This document shows positions 11,201 to 22,872 of a DNA stretch of 64,000 nucleotides, piece after piece. Under the pieces are notes generated by a model that saw nothing but the letters and a program-made list of their open reading frames with translations, did no database searches and was not told the DNA's origin. Location of the stretch: positions 6,274,001 through 6,338,000 of the forward strand of contig NC_133063.1 of assembly GCF_048771995.1 (NCBI RefSeq), in the 5' to 3' direction. Source of the stretch: Taeniopygia guttata. Lineage: Eukaryota; Chordata; Aves; Passeriformes; Estrildidae. The position numbers and the translations under genes are program-made. The stretch's first letter is position 1. Each line of letters opens with the position of its first letter.

Positions 11201-14200
11201 ACTTTATTTCTTATTTAAGATTTGTCATGACCTTAATGCCTCTTCCCTCAGGCTTGTTAAATAGTTGAAGTTGGAGAACATTTTGTTGAAGAACGCGAAC
11301 TGTCTCACCAGGGGTTGATTGGTCTCCCTAGGCTAAAATGTTGTGAAAAGAATGTGACTTGACAGAAATTTTTAAAGCTGTTTTACATAAAATACTCCAA
11401 AACTTGGAGTAGATGGCATGATGCAAAAATCTGTTCATAAAAACAGTGCTTTGTTGCAAAATTTTTTCACCTACTGTCTGAAGTACCTTTCTTTTCATAG
11501 GCATGAGGAAAGTGTGGTGGCTTGGAGCAGATATAGAGAGGGAATCAATTGGGAGGAGCAACCAGGTTTTATCATGAGAGCTGGACCAGAATTTGGGGTA
11601 GGATATAGTTTGCAGAAATGTTAGAGAACAGACATTGAAGTGACAAACTAATTGGGCGAATGCACTTGAGTACAGCAGATGCTTGTTTGCAAAATTTCTG
11701 TGGTAGATATGTCTTACAGACTTGTTCGGTAAAAGTAAGGACAAAAGCTGGAATCTCATCAAATCCCAAAATTTTTAAGACTAAGATATCACACAAAGAA
11801 ATATGAACAATATTGCATTAAACATATGCATTCTAGAAACGTAAGGTTAGATAACAAAAATATGCTTTCTAGTATTAATTATTGAAAAAGCTACTTTTTT
11901 ACATTTTCTTTTAAGATTCAAAACACATCCCAGTCTTTGTCACAGACTCTGACTCATGCAGCAAATGTTCAAAGAAAAATAAAAGTATTGTAAATTTAGA
12001 TATCAATATCCATTACAGGATTCATACTATATACATTGGAAATAAGAAGGCAGTGTGAATGAGGCTGGAACAGAACAAATCAATTCATGTTATCAGTTCA
12101 TGTTGTTATTCACCAAATGGAAGGAGCGAACAGCCAATACTCAAAGAAGCAGTAATTAGTAAGAACGCTGAAAATTGTAGATGAAATAACTTTGTGAAAT
12201 ACTTATTTAACAAGCTGAAAAGTGCTCAGCTCTGCAAACACATAACTGTGTTCGTCTACATATAGCTCACGAGCAAGAGCATTTTTATAACTGGTTAATA
12301 ACTCATTTTTCACTGAGAAAAAGATGTGCTTCTTTGACAGACCCAGAGAGCTCTCACATACAAGTGCTAGTATTCTGTGAAAAGCCCAGAGATCTATAGA
12401 AGGTTGATGTCAGTTCCATTACTGAACATATGCCTACTCCCTGTTTTTTTCTCGCTGATTATTTTATCATGCAAATTATGCATACCTTACAATACATACA
12501 ACTAAAATTATAATCTAGTCTTTATTACTAGGAAATATTTTTATCTTGGCTTCATCCTTCTCTTCCCACTTCTGTTGTTGTTGATAGCACTGAAACAACC
12601 CAAGAGCCTAACCATTATTTTTTCAGCCTGTGATACGAAGTATCACTCATCAAGTCCTGGACATCAACAGTTAAGGCTAGACCTTGGTTTCAAGCCCATC
12701 TACCCGAAAGAAGAAAACAAAGAGGCAGATTCAAAAATTAAGGAACTATGCTTCCTGGAACTCAGGCTTTTCTTTCCTTTCCCCCCAGACAGAATCAGTT
12801 TCTCTGTTCCTGTGGGCAGCCCCAGTTTCTACTTGATGTTGGCAATGATGCTCAGGGAAAGTAAGAAACGCTGTTGATGGGCAGCTACAACTAGAAGTTT
12901 TAAGCAAGGCAGTCCTACAGAAATTTACAGCCACCAAATACTACAGGATTTGTTTCATAACAGCGTTCTCAATCCTAATGAAAGTGACTAGAAGGATGGT
13001 CATTATATTTGACAGTAGCTTGTTTAATGCTATAACCCTTTGTTGTGCAAAAACCACGTAACAGATTGTGGAGGACCCTCCCTGTACTAGTAAGGACATT
13101 CTTCTGGTGTAGAGAACTATTTTGAAGGCAAACAAAAGGTCTGACAGACAAAAAACTTCTAGGGTGTAGCTAAGAATCTCTGTGGTAGGTGTATCAACTG
13201 TGTAGGTATTACTACATTTGCTGCATTTGGAAAATTAAAAGTTCTTTTGTTATGGAGAATATTAGCACTTGAGAGCTTCATTCAACAAATCACATCTCAT
13301 AGGAGATGAGATGGAAAAGCAGTCGGGAAGGCAAGGATTAACCAAAGGTACATAAGGAGATAAGGAATACAGTAGGGCAGACAGCTCACATCAAGGGTTC
13401 CTGAGAAGCCTGAGCAGGTCCAGACAAGGCTGCAAAGATGATCAGAGGATTGAAGCCTCTCTACTTGTTCAGCCTGGGGAAGAGAAGGCTACAGGGAGAC
13501 CAAGTAGCACCTTTCTAATACATACAGATATCTGACAAGAAAGCTGAAGAGAGAATTTTTACAAAAACAAGACAAGGCAAATGGCTTTAAACTGAAAGAG
13601 GGTGAGTTTAGATTAGTTATAAGGATGATGTTCATCTCTGTGAGGATGGTGAAACACTTGAACAGGTTGCCCAGAGAAGTTGTGGATGCCCATCCCTGAC
13701 AGTATTCAAAGCCAGGCTGTCTGGGGCTTTGAAGACACCTGCTCAAGTGGAAGACATCTCTGTGTATGGCATGGGAGCTGGCACCAGATGACCTGTAAGG
13801 CCCCTTCCAACTCAAACCTTTCTATGATTCTAGAAATGAAACTTAAGGAAGGAAATTAAGGGGATCTGGATTCCTTGTCAGAGACATTAAGGCAGCCTCA
13901 GGTTGCCTTAAACTTGCCCTCAAAACTGAAAAGCCACCTGACATGGGCAGGAAAGAGATGGTTACAAACACTTCAGCCAAAGTGACAGAGACATTTAGAC
14001 AAAAGTGAATATTCATATTGACTATTTTAATTGCACAATATTGAGACTACTTCTTGTAATGAATTGTTTAGTTTAAAGTTTTTTTTATCTGTCATTGGCA
14101 ATGCAGCTCTGCAGGGCTGTGAGTGCATTATATAAAAACTTTTGTACAGTCACAGACCAAGGCTCCTGCAAACCTTGCTGCTGGCTCTTATTGTGGCCAC

Positions 14201-17200
14201 TTGCAGTTGTCTAGGGAAGAATAAGGGAGAGAGTGGAAATATGTAATTCACATTTGAGCCAGGGGGCAAATAAGTGATTCTAACCCAGCACCTAACTTAC
14301 AGATTTTTAAAAACCCTCTTGTCCTGGTATGCTGAATATAAAAGCAAGGACGGTACACAGGCATTAACTCATGTGTAAGGCTCAAAAAACACCATGCCAA
14401 GAAGTAGCATGCTGCTAAGACCGAATGCTCTCTTCTGTCTTCCAAAAATAGGGGGGCAAAAGGGAAATATAAACAAGAAAGAGAAGTCTGAGAATTGCAG
14501 AAAACTACCAGGCTGACTACAGGGGAGACATGCATGAGAAACAGATATGGAGGATTAATCACCTGGTGTGTGCTGGGCATTAAAACATATTGTGGGGCAG
14601 AGAGTCCAGCAGGACTGGAAATTGTCAGGGTGAGCAGAATGCAGTCAGCAGTGATACATTTGCAGGAGAAAGTCTGTACTTTTTATGCTGCTTTTCACAA
14701 GAAAGGGCCAAAATTCCTGGACTGCTTTATGGTTTGTTTTAGTCAAAGTAGATGATGAAAGTACATGCTAAGAGGAGAAGCTGTTTAGTTTGCCTGATAC
14801 CAAAGAGGAAAGTGAAGAGAAAGACAGCAGTTTTTTGTCATTACATGAAGCTGCTTTTTAAAATGGAAACAAATTTTAAAACTTAAAGGTGGAGAAAACA
14901 CATAAGCATTTCAGTGCTTTTAAATTTAAGCGATCTCATAATAAAAGTTTGGAAGAGACCACAAACATACCACTAAGCAAACACTTTGCATAGGGAGACT
15001 TGAGTAGCATTAGTTTCTTCAGAGAATATTAACTTCTAAAGAGGGAATTTAGGCTACTCTCAAGGTTTAATGACTTTAGGAATATTTAGATCATGCACAC
15101 ATGTTCTGAAATTAATTCTCTCTCTCCTCCTCCCATTCCCCCTTTTCCATTTCTGAATTAACTAACCCTTAACCCCATTATCTCTCTCATCTTGATGTGA
15201 AATATGTTATTCCTGCACCATTAGTTGTCCACTGTGCCATCGTGTTTTCGTCTAATGTCTGGAACTCATCAGTGCTTTTCCTTTATTTGATTGTCAGCAA
15301 AAGGAGAAAAAGAAGGCAAGCTCCTAAGGGAGAGAGAATGGCACAATGAATTTTATCTGGACAGCTTGAATTCACTAATGACTACACTAAAAAGTATAGA
15401 CTGTATCCTAGGTTTAACACTTACACAATATACCACTTTTCAAACTCCGTTTTTGGAGTCATGGTGAGTACAGACATTTCCTTTGTAACAGCCATCCCGG
15501 GATGGGACACAGAGTTCCAGGAAAACCTTCTCGCTGGTGGCAAAAGCGCGGAGCACGAGTCGAAAATTGGGCTCCCTACACATTTTTAATCCTCCCGCAG
15601 CTCTGCAGCCCTGGCTGGGTGACAGCGCGTCCTGATTGACAACAATGGGGAGAGCATCCCTGCTGCGGGGGAGGCTCTGTGTGTGGCTGCCTCCCTCCTG
15701 CACAAAAACAGGGGCTCAGACGGGGGGAGGGGGTGAGGCCAGCATTGCACCATACCCCGTAGTTTGGGATGCTTCGGGCTCTTGGTTAGGGCTGTTTGCA
15801 TGGGGGAGCCGCCAGCGAGGATTATACAACACCAGCAGAGCGGCTGGAGGCAGTGGACAGGCAGAGGGAATTATACAGTGGACAGCCAGCGAGGATTATA
15901 CAACATGAGCAGAGCGGCTGGAGCAGTGGACAGGCAGAGGGAAGGGTGGACAGGGTAGGGAAGGAGCTAGGGAAAGCAAAGGGGGAGCATGGAAGCGGGT
16001 GTCAGACTTCTGCAGTTGGAAGAGGACTGGGATGGACTCTGGGAGGGAGCAAAGGGGTTCAGAGAGCTGATGGGGAGAAATGTCTGAACAGGGAGAAGTG
16101 CAATAGGAAGTTGCTGTGGGAGACTTTCAGCATCATTCTCCCTTCCCCCACTTTCAAATTTTTTTGGCTCTTACTCCTCATTCCCCTGGGGAAACAGATC
16201 CCTACACTAAGGATCCTGAGAATGTAGACCCTTCTCCATCACTCCCCTCACCCCCAGCCACTTATGTATGTCTCCATCCCTTGACAAGAACCAGACCTTG
16301 GAGCTTTTGCTCGTGCTAGGGGTGGGGAAAGGCGAGGGGCTCCCCGGGCAGCAGGGAAGGAGCACTGTGGAGCAGCAAGTGGGGCCCAGAGGGGTGTGAG
16401 CTGATGCAGCTGTACTGCTGCTGATCCAGACATGAACTTCTCCTCCGCCAGCTCCAGGGCCTCTGCTAGGCAGTGCACATTCACGTTTTTACCAAGAAAC
16501 TGCTGCTACCTCTATATAATAACCTGGATTGACGCAGTCAGCGTGTTTCACACTTTCAGTAGTTGTCTTTCAGTATACCAGGAAGGACGAAGTTGAATGA
16601 GGGAAAAAAAATAAGGAAAATAAAAAGGAAGTTATGGGGAGCTATGTAGATATATACATTTGTAGCAAGAATCTCTAATGTCCCTCTAATGTGCCTTTTC
16701 ATAAAGTTTAAGGGATATGGCCTCACTTTCAGTTTCAAATCTGGGGCTTTTATTGAGAGAGAATATTCCACACACACCTTTAGTACAATTAAGTGGTATT
16801 TTACTTCAGTAGACATTCTAGAAAATGCAATGAAAATGTTACAAAGAGCAGTAGAAATCCTAATACACTGAAATAAAGTCAGTAGACCTCCCTGAAGAGA
16901 CTAACTCTTCTAATGGAGCCTGATCCTCACTGATGTCCATGGGAAAATACACAGGAATATTAACGATCCCAATTAAGAGATGCAGGAAGCTGAAACCACA
17001 GCTGACCTGTCACCATCATGTAATTTTTCTCCTGATCCTTAAAACAAAGTAGAAAAATCAGGAAAATATCAGCCTCTTTTAGACCTTACCTGTAAATAGA
17101 CCCTGTTGTGCCACCGCTGCACTCCAGGAAAAGCTGCCTCTGGGAATTTTGCCCAGTTGGCTGGTAGAAAGGCAGAGTTTTTCACTAAAGATTTAACCTC

Positions 17201-17254
17201 CAGTTGCAGAAATTTATCAGGATGGTTGTTGTTTGGCAAAACGGAGAGGTCCAT
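8059..17254 (-). CDS. MINAR2: MINAR2 (KIAA1024L), membrane integral NOTCH2-associated receptor 2
   Basis: Complete coding sequence in three exons, 17254-17090, 9282-9037 and 8238-8059, all junctions phase 0 with GT-AG introns. Gives 55+82+59 = 196 residues, against 190 in the human protein as I recall it. The N-terminus MDLSVLPNNNHPDKFLQL and the C-terminal block ENPNDLQFWMGDIYTPGYDT match MINAR2; the acidic, Lys-rich middle (exon 2) is the most divergent part. A hydrophobic stretch at about residues 172-196 (from CRIVLLIVLAICILITV) ends the protein, so it is predicted to be tail-anchored or single-pass with the bulk cytosolic. A basic KKKEREKKHSK patch precedes the helix. Family knowledge: MINAR2 loss causes deafness in human and mouse; the name refers to NOTCH2 binding of the MINAR family. 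The paralogue MINAR1 is far longer, which excludes it. Confidence 0.96.
8239..9036 (-). other. MINAR2: MINAR2 intron 2
   Basis: 798 bp, GTAATT...TTCTAG on the minus strand. Contains an A run of 18 at 8588-8605; nothing else seen. Confidence 0.85.
9037..9282 (-). CDS. MINAR2: MINAR2 coding exon 2
   Basis: 246 bp, phase 0 to 0. Acceptor GTCTTACAG, donor AAAG/GTAATT. Encodes REKRAATELPGLDLNRV, SQEIIDKSLGKHITPITL, KSNPLYSDIHVDDDWEE, KKKTPSWTVQEYDRQSLHS, NLASHIK. The SNPLY and PSWT-EYD-SLH-NL motifs are shared with MINAR1 and MINAR2. The first 40 residues are poorly conserved against human. Confidence 0.94.
13393..13832 (+). mobile_element. CR1 LINE 3' fragment in MINAR2 intron 1
   Basis: Plus strand, so antisense to MINAR2. 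Has CTGCAAAGATGATCAGAGGA, TTGTTCAGCCTGGGGAAGAG, GAACAGGTTGCCCAGAGAAG and TTGTGGATGCCCATCCCTG, and ends CCCCTTCCAACTCAAACC then TCTATGATTCTA. 5' truncated; diverged from the CR1 consensus I remember. Confidence 0.88.
15450..16450. other. GC-rich block in MINAR2 intron 1
   Basis: About 1 kb clearly richer in G+C than its surroundings, with CpG concentrated at 15480-15830 (GGCAAAAGCGCGGAGCACGA, GACAGCGCGTCC, GACGGGGGGAGGGGGTG). Possible alternative promoter or enhancer, or simply local GC enrichment. The open frames here show no recognisable protein similarity. Confidence 0.5.
15811..15958. repeat. Two-copy 74 bp tandem duplication
   Basis: GCCAGCGAGGATTATACAAC begins at 15811 and again at 15885. 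The units share AGCAGAGCGGCTGGA and CAGTGGACAGGCAGAGGGAA. They differ by a few substitutions and a 1-base indel, so the duplication is fairly young. Confidence 0.9.
17090..17254 (-). CDS. MINAR2: MINAR2 coding exon 1
   Basis: 165 bp, start ATG at 17254-17252, donor ACAG/GTAAGG. Encodes MDLSVLPNNNHPDKFLQLEV, KSLVKNSAFLPANWAKFPE, AAFPGVQRWHNRVYLQ. The start is placed by identity to the human N-terminus. An in-frame ATG lies 20 codons upstream, but CTCTACAG just before the chosen ATG could be a splice acceptor from a 5' UTR exon. Confidence 0.93.
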
Positions 17255-18847
17255 GTCTCTGTGCTGTAGAGTAATAATGAAAACAGCCCCAGCTTCTGCT
17301 TCCTGGCTGTGCATGCTCTTTCTATTATTAATGATGTGAAGAAGGATACGACAGTTTCCTGAAACTGTATCTGACCCTTGTTTGGTATCAGGCTCACTTA
17401 TAACATCTACCAATGATAAAAGATTGTTTAGAAGTGGCAGAGCAGACAGGAGAAGTTTCTGTAAGTGCCTGGTTTAAGTTTTCAGGTTCAAGGTCTATTT
17501 TGATAGATACATATGTGCTCATTAAAACTAACTGAGTAACAGTGAGTAGATGCATAAGACACTTAAATGCATACCAGCACTTCCTCAAGTTATCTGCCAA
17601 AAATGTCAAGCCTACAATACTTCAAAGTAACATTTTTTTCCCCCCAGAAAATTAGAAGCAGCTTCCCGTCAAAGCAAGTCTTCCTTTTCTGCAGCAGCAC
17701 CAAGAGGCTCCATTGTGCTGTGTGGGTTGGTACCATTTACCACAACAGCTATGACATGCATTTTTTTTTAGGGTCAGGGATTTCTTTCATAGTAAATTCT
17801 TCTTGACCCTGGGAAATATTAGATTGTTTCAAGTAATTGATAACAGAAGTTTTCAGGGAATTGATTCTGCTCCCATTCAAATGCAAAAAATTCACTGTAA
17901 CTGGCTTGAATGATACGGTCTCAGCTCCATCACCTTTATTATTTTGTTTTGAGATTTGACATTTTCATCATAATTTTATGAGTCGTAAGTCCTTTTGAAT
18001 TTCAGCTAATGAAATTCCCCTTCTCATTATGGCCTCTATGTATGACTAGCAAATGTCGCCTCTCCATATGTATGTTTTTCTAGGATATATTTCAGTTTGA
18101 TGAAATTGCCACAGAGGATAAGCTTTTGAAAGGTCATTGTTTGAAATCCAGGAAAACCTTTTTTGAATCAAATTTGTGCTGAGAACTAGGGCATTAAAAA
18201 AAAGTAGCTCTTTACTTAGACCATAGAATCAAACCAATCTATTTACCACATAGAAATCACCTGAAATATAGAAATGAAATAAAAATAGGAAAACATTTTT
18301 TAAACCCTAAAGTAAAAAATGAATGGTTGGATATGCATATATGTTAATAAATATAAATATAAATCTGTTATTTACTTAGAAAGCTCATGATGTTTCCTTG
18401 CATGTAATTGAGATTATTTTAAAGCATAGCTGCTTAAAATTATTAATGTGGCACTTTTCAAGTAGATGCTCAAATAAACTATCTGTGAGCAGCCACAAAA
18501 GAGACAGTAGTGACTATGTTTCTGAGTGGATGTGCATACTTTTGGGGGTGTCTCCCCAGTCTAATAAAGCCCTGAAACACTAATACACCTTTCCAGCATA
18601 CCCTAGGGATTACCATGAAGCTGCTGTTTTGGACTTAACATGACATGTAGTTCTCACTTTTCCCCTGTGCAGTAATAACTAAGAGAGTAATAATTTGTGT
18701 TTTAAAATACATGGGTGTACACAACCACGACTTCTTAAACATAGACTTTCCAGCATCTCTAGAAAAAGCAGGGCTTTTCTGTGCTACTGTAGCATAAGAT
18801 GTTGTGTGTGCCTGTGTGAGTTTACATACCAAAACTACTCCATTGGG
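17255..18847. other. Upstream region of MINAR2
   Basis: Should contain the MINAR2 5' UTR and promoter, but there is no CpG island or clear TATA box. CTCTACAG at 17275-17268 on the minus strand, preceded by a pyrimidine-rich run, may be the acceptor of a 5' UTR exon. Nothing else recognised. Confidence 0.4.
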
Positions 18848-19012
18848 CATAAGAACATAAAAGGTATCTTAGTAAGTCAGGCCTCACCCAGTCCCAGGAT
18901 CTATCACTTTGTTTGAAAAGGACAAGAACAAGATGCTGTTTAGGGAGACAGTGTACACCCTGCTACTTTCTGCAGTTCTTTCTTTTATTCCCTCAGAAAC
19001 CACTGTTTTTTT

Positions 19013-19049
<37 letters not shown>

Positions 19050-20670
19050 TGCTGAAGTATCTCTTTTCCAGGCCTTTTATTATCTATTTATAAATTGACA
19101 ATAAATTTATCTAACTGCTTTTCAATTCTTCTGATAGTACCTCTTCCAGAAGCAAGATTCAGAACCTCATGACCATCTGACTAAATTGCTTACTTTTATG
19201 TCTTTTAAATAAATTTCCATATTAACCATATCAAGGGTGCCCTCTCTGCAGTACTGCAAGGGTTTTATGAAGAGCTCCCCACACAGCTTATCCATCACCT
19301 TCAGGATGTTTAAACTGTCTCAGTTTCTTTTCAATCTGGATTATCAACCTTTTAATTCTCATCTTGTAAGCCACCCATCTATCTCCTTGCTAATTTATTT
19401 TCCATTTTCTATGTGTTGCACTGTAATTCCACAACATTGTTTATAAGAATACGGCAACCATAAAGGAATACAATGTTCATGTTGTGGTTACACCAATTCC
19501 AAAAATAGGAAAAATTATGTCTTCCCTTCTGAAAACATCCATCCATTTTTGCTGCTTTTTTTCCTGCTGTTCTCATAGCAGTAGTAACTCTCACAGGGCT
19601 AATAACTTCACTTCTGTGACTGCCAGTTGCAAATTCAGTGTCTCATAGGAATGGTTCAGGCTATTTTCATAGCTATAATACTTGACATTTACCTACATCA
19701 AAGTTTTTCAGTTACTGTCTTGTCTAATCACTCATTTTGTGTTTCTTGCCAACTGAGGCAGGAGTTAACCAGAAGAGCTTTATGTCACCTGCGTAGACAA
19801 AGACCTCAGTTTTTACTCTTCTTCATGCCACAATGAAAATGCCAAAAAACCTAACTCCTTAGGGAACCATACTGCTGACTTCTCTCCATCCTGAAAGATG
19901 ACTATTTTGCTTCCAACTCTTTAATCACCTTTCAAGCCATAAAGATTGCTCCTGTAGTCCTGAATGCAGTTACTTGAATATCCTGTAATACTGAAATTTG
20001 TCAGATATTTCTGTGTGCAGCAGATCCTCTTTGCTCCATTCACAACTGCAGCCATGCTGACTCTCACCTGAGAGCACATGCTTATCCAGGCGCTCAAGGA
20101 TCTTACTTTTTTATTTGGCTATTATGGCAATCTGCAGCTCAAGGGGTTGCCTTTCCCACAGGCAGGAATTATACTGCACTCTGCCAGTCTGACAGACTGA
20201 ATATTTGCAATGACAGCTTGGGCACCATGGCAAATGGTTCTGACACCAATTTCCCAGTTATGTTATTCCAGTATTCTCAGGTGACTACAACCCTAGATGT
20301 TGCTTGCATTGAACATATTTATTTGTCCTTACTTTCCTGTACATTTCCTTCACCTTGATCCAACTTACCTGACACCTCTGCTAAAAGGAACCCTGCAACA
20401 TTTCATCTGGAAAAGCCAACACAAGTAATTCACTGAGTTTCTCTTTCACTGCTTTATCACTCCTGAGTGTCCCTTTCACACTTGTGCTATCAGATGGTCC
20501 CACCGTCTCCCCTTTCAGCTTCCTGGTTTGGATGTATTTCAAGTTCCCTTTCTCTTTGTTTGTACATCTTTTTTACAAACTTTAAAAAATTCTTTCTGAG
20601 TGCTTCTAATTTTCTTTTTGTAATTCATCTGTTAGGTTTTAGGGCTTCCATTGGTCTCCCGATGCAGGCA
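18848..20670 (-). mobile_element. Old, eroded CR1 LINE between ADAMTS19 and MINAR2
   Basis: About 1.8 kb in minus orientation with patchy similarity to an older reptile-type CR1. Similar blocks are ATAAGAACATAAAAGG (3' end), GGAACCATACTGCTGACTTC and CTCTCCATCCTGAAAGATGA, AGTAATTCACTGAGTTTCTC, TATCACTCCTGAGTGTCCCT and GGCTTCCTGCTT-like. Many small indels and no long open frame. Interrupted by a 34-base T run. Confidence 0.6.
19015..19048. repeat. Poly(T), 34 bases
   Basis: Uninterrupted T run inside the old CR1; probably a later expansion of a T-rich spot or a retroposed A-tail in reverse. Confidence 0.95.
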
Positions 20671-22849
20671 AGCTTTCTATTTTCAGTGTATTTTTGGAAT
20701 ATGCAAATGGCTGTTTTTCTGTCACTGAAGAAGATAATGAAAACTGAGTGGAAAAAAACTTGAAACAACCAGAAAAAAGCAGCAATTTCCCTTCAGAATA
20801 AATGACAATGCTATTAAAAATCAGGTATTTCTTTAAGAGTTATGAGAAGTGGTAGCTATTGTAACTTTTGGTCATTTCTCTAGCTAGTCAGCACATATGT
20901 GGGAGGAAGGAGGAAGTAAACCTACTGTGCACTACCCTAATACAATCCCTGTCCACCACTTAAATCCCACTTAATCCAACAAAATAGGGTCTAAGTGGTA
21001 TTTAATTAGCAGAGAGGCCAACTCTAGCCCTTAGGAGCCAAGAGTGAATTTCACCTTTACATGGCAGCTGAATTTGATTGACTTCACACTCATTTGTTGA
21101 AATGTTACATATTCATCAGGCTGGAAGGAAAACATATTAATGCAGAGGGATTGTTCTTGAAGAAGGAAGAACAAATTAAAAAAAAAAAAAAAAGTTAACT
21201 CTGGACTGTCTATGCCTGCATAAGGCTATGGCTTGACTGAACACAGCTGGAAAGGGTTGCCTGCTGCCACCCAGGTCTATGGAAAACTCTGCCAGGCTGG
21301 CACATGCCTGCCCTCCCCACATGCAGCAGCTCAGGCCATAGGCTGGGTATATTTTCTGACCAAAAGGGTATTTCAGTCTGTATTGCTCCTCAGAATGATG
21401 GTAGTATATGCTGAAGCAGTAAAATTAACTTGCTTTCAAATTCAGAGGTATATTTGCTATTTAGACACAAAATTATTCACACACATTTAACTGGTAGTTT
21501 TGTACTACAGATGTGAAAGGAATCAGAACCAGATTTATCAGGACTATAACATCCTGATCAAAGTATAACATCCTATAACTTCCTGATTTCACTCATTACA
21601 TTTAAAAAAAAGGTAATTTTAGACCACAACTCTCTAAATCCACCCCTATCTCCCAATGAAAAGTACTTCCTTTTTATGATCTTCTTATAGAGGCGATGGG
21701 AGGATGATTTCAGCTGCAGTCAGTATTTGTTTTTGACAGATACAGCCAAAGTTAAAACACACTTTTTAGATTTTGTAATTAAGATGACATTCTTGTTAGT
21801 GAAATATTCAAAATCCGCAGCGCATAAACATTTAGAACTGTGAGGATGATATCACAGGCTGATAAAAATTTTCCTCTGACCCCGAGTCTGGAGGCATCTT
21901 TTCTTTTGCTTCATTTTCAATTGTGATTCAAGTGCATGCAGGAGTATTACCAAGATCTGGTGCTAAGTATGAAGAAAATTTAAAATAATAATTGCTTCTT
22001 TTGCCTGCCAACTACAATAATTCTATTAGACTTTCAAATGTGCTTCTGTGACTTTAAGTAATTATGCCCCAAAGCAACTGAATTTTCTGTGCATTGAAAC
22101 TTTTTAATTATACAAAATATAACATTCCATGATGTCAACATTATTTTTCTTTCTTTTTTTTTACTTTTCCAAACCAGAAGGTATTTTATTTAAAATCACC
22201 TAGCACCTCATTAAAGTTGCAGTTTTCAAATGCAGAGCAGTAAGAGGCCAAACTAAAGATTTTGATAGTACAGATGTTGACTTCAATGGTAGTTAAGATT
22301 GCATTTAAGTATTCTTCCTGGACAGAATCACAGTCCTGACTAGGGGCCTCAGTTTATTGTCTGTGGGTATCTGTGGTTATCTGTGGAAAGTGTGTGTCAC
22401 ATCTATACACTAGACTCTTTGCAGAGAAGGAAAAGCAACACTCACCTAAATAAAGCTGCATTCCTTTTTTGCTTTGAGTAGTAAATATGCCTTTCTGGCT
22501 TATTTCTCCAGCTGTCGTGTCTTCAGGATTTTCTCTTCTACATATTTTAAGAACATACTTAAAGACTTGCATCACAAAATGTGGGCAGAAGACCCACTGC
22601 TGTGCACGTGCCAAGTTCAGCAGTTACAGGACTCACCTGAGATAAATACCTGCCTCTCTTTACTTTGTTATTCTCAATTTCCATATCTATATCGAGGCTC
22701 TCAGAGTGACATGTCTGTCTGCAGCTGCAGGGTGGTGCCTAAGTCATGGGGCAGAAGGCACTTGTACTCTAGCTGTACCTGCTGCCATGCAGAGCTCGAT
22801 GGATTAAGCTACCAGACCCAGACACACAAAAAAAGAAAAATGCAAAGAG
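20671..22849. other. Intergenic, downstream of ADAMTS19
   Basis: AT-rich, with an A run at 21178-21194. No gene or recognisable repeat seen. Confidence 0.55.
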
Positions 22850-22866
22850 CAAAAAGAGCTTTACTT

Positions 22867-22872
22867 TTTATT
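22867..22872 (-). promoter_or_regulatory. Poly(A) signal of ADAMTS19 (predicted)
   Basis: AATAAA on the minus strand. It is followed within about 20-50 bases by T-rich and GT-rich sequence (TTTTTTTGTGTGTCTGGG), a typical downstream element. Confidence 0.6.

Larger units (their letters stand above)
9283..17089 (-). other. MINAR2: MINAR2 intron 1
   Basis: 7.8 kb, GTAAGG...TTACAG. Holds a CR1 copy (13393-13832) and a GC-rich block (15450-16450). The stretches 9283-13392 and 13833-15450 show no recognisable gene or repeat; a 144-codon open frame at 11762-11328 has no recognisable similarity. Confidence 0.85.

Noticed and set aside
11328-11762. 144-codon minus-strand open frame in MINAR2 intron 1
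   Set aside because: No recognisable family, no splice or promoter context, composition like translated AT-rich DNA.
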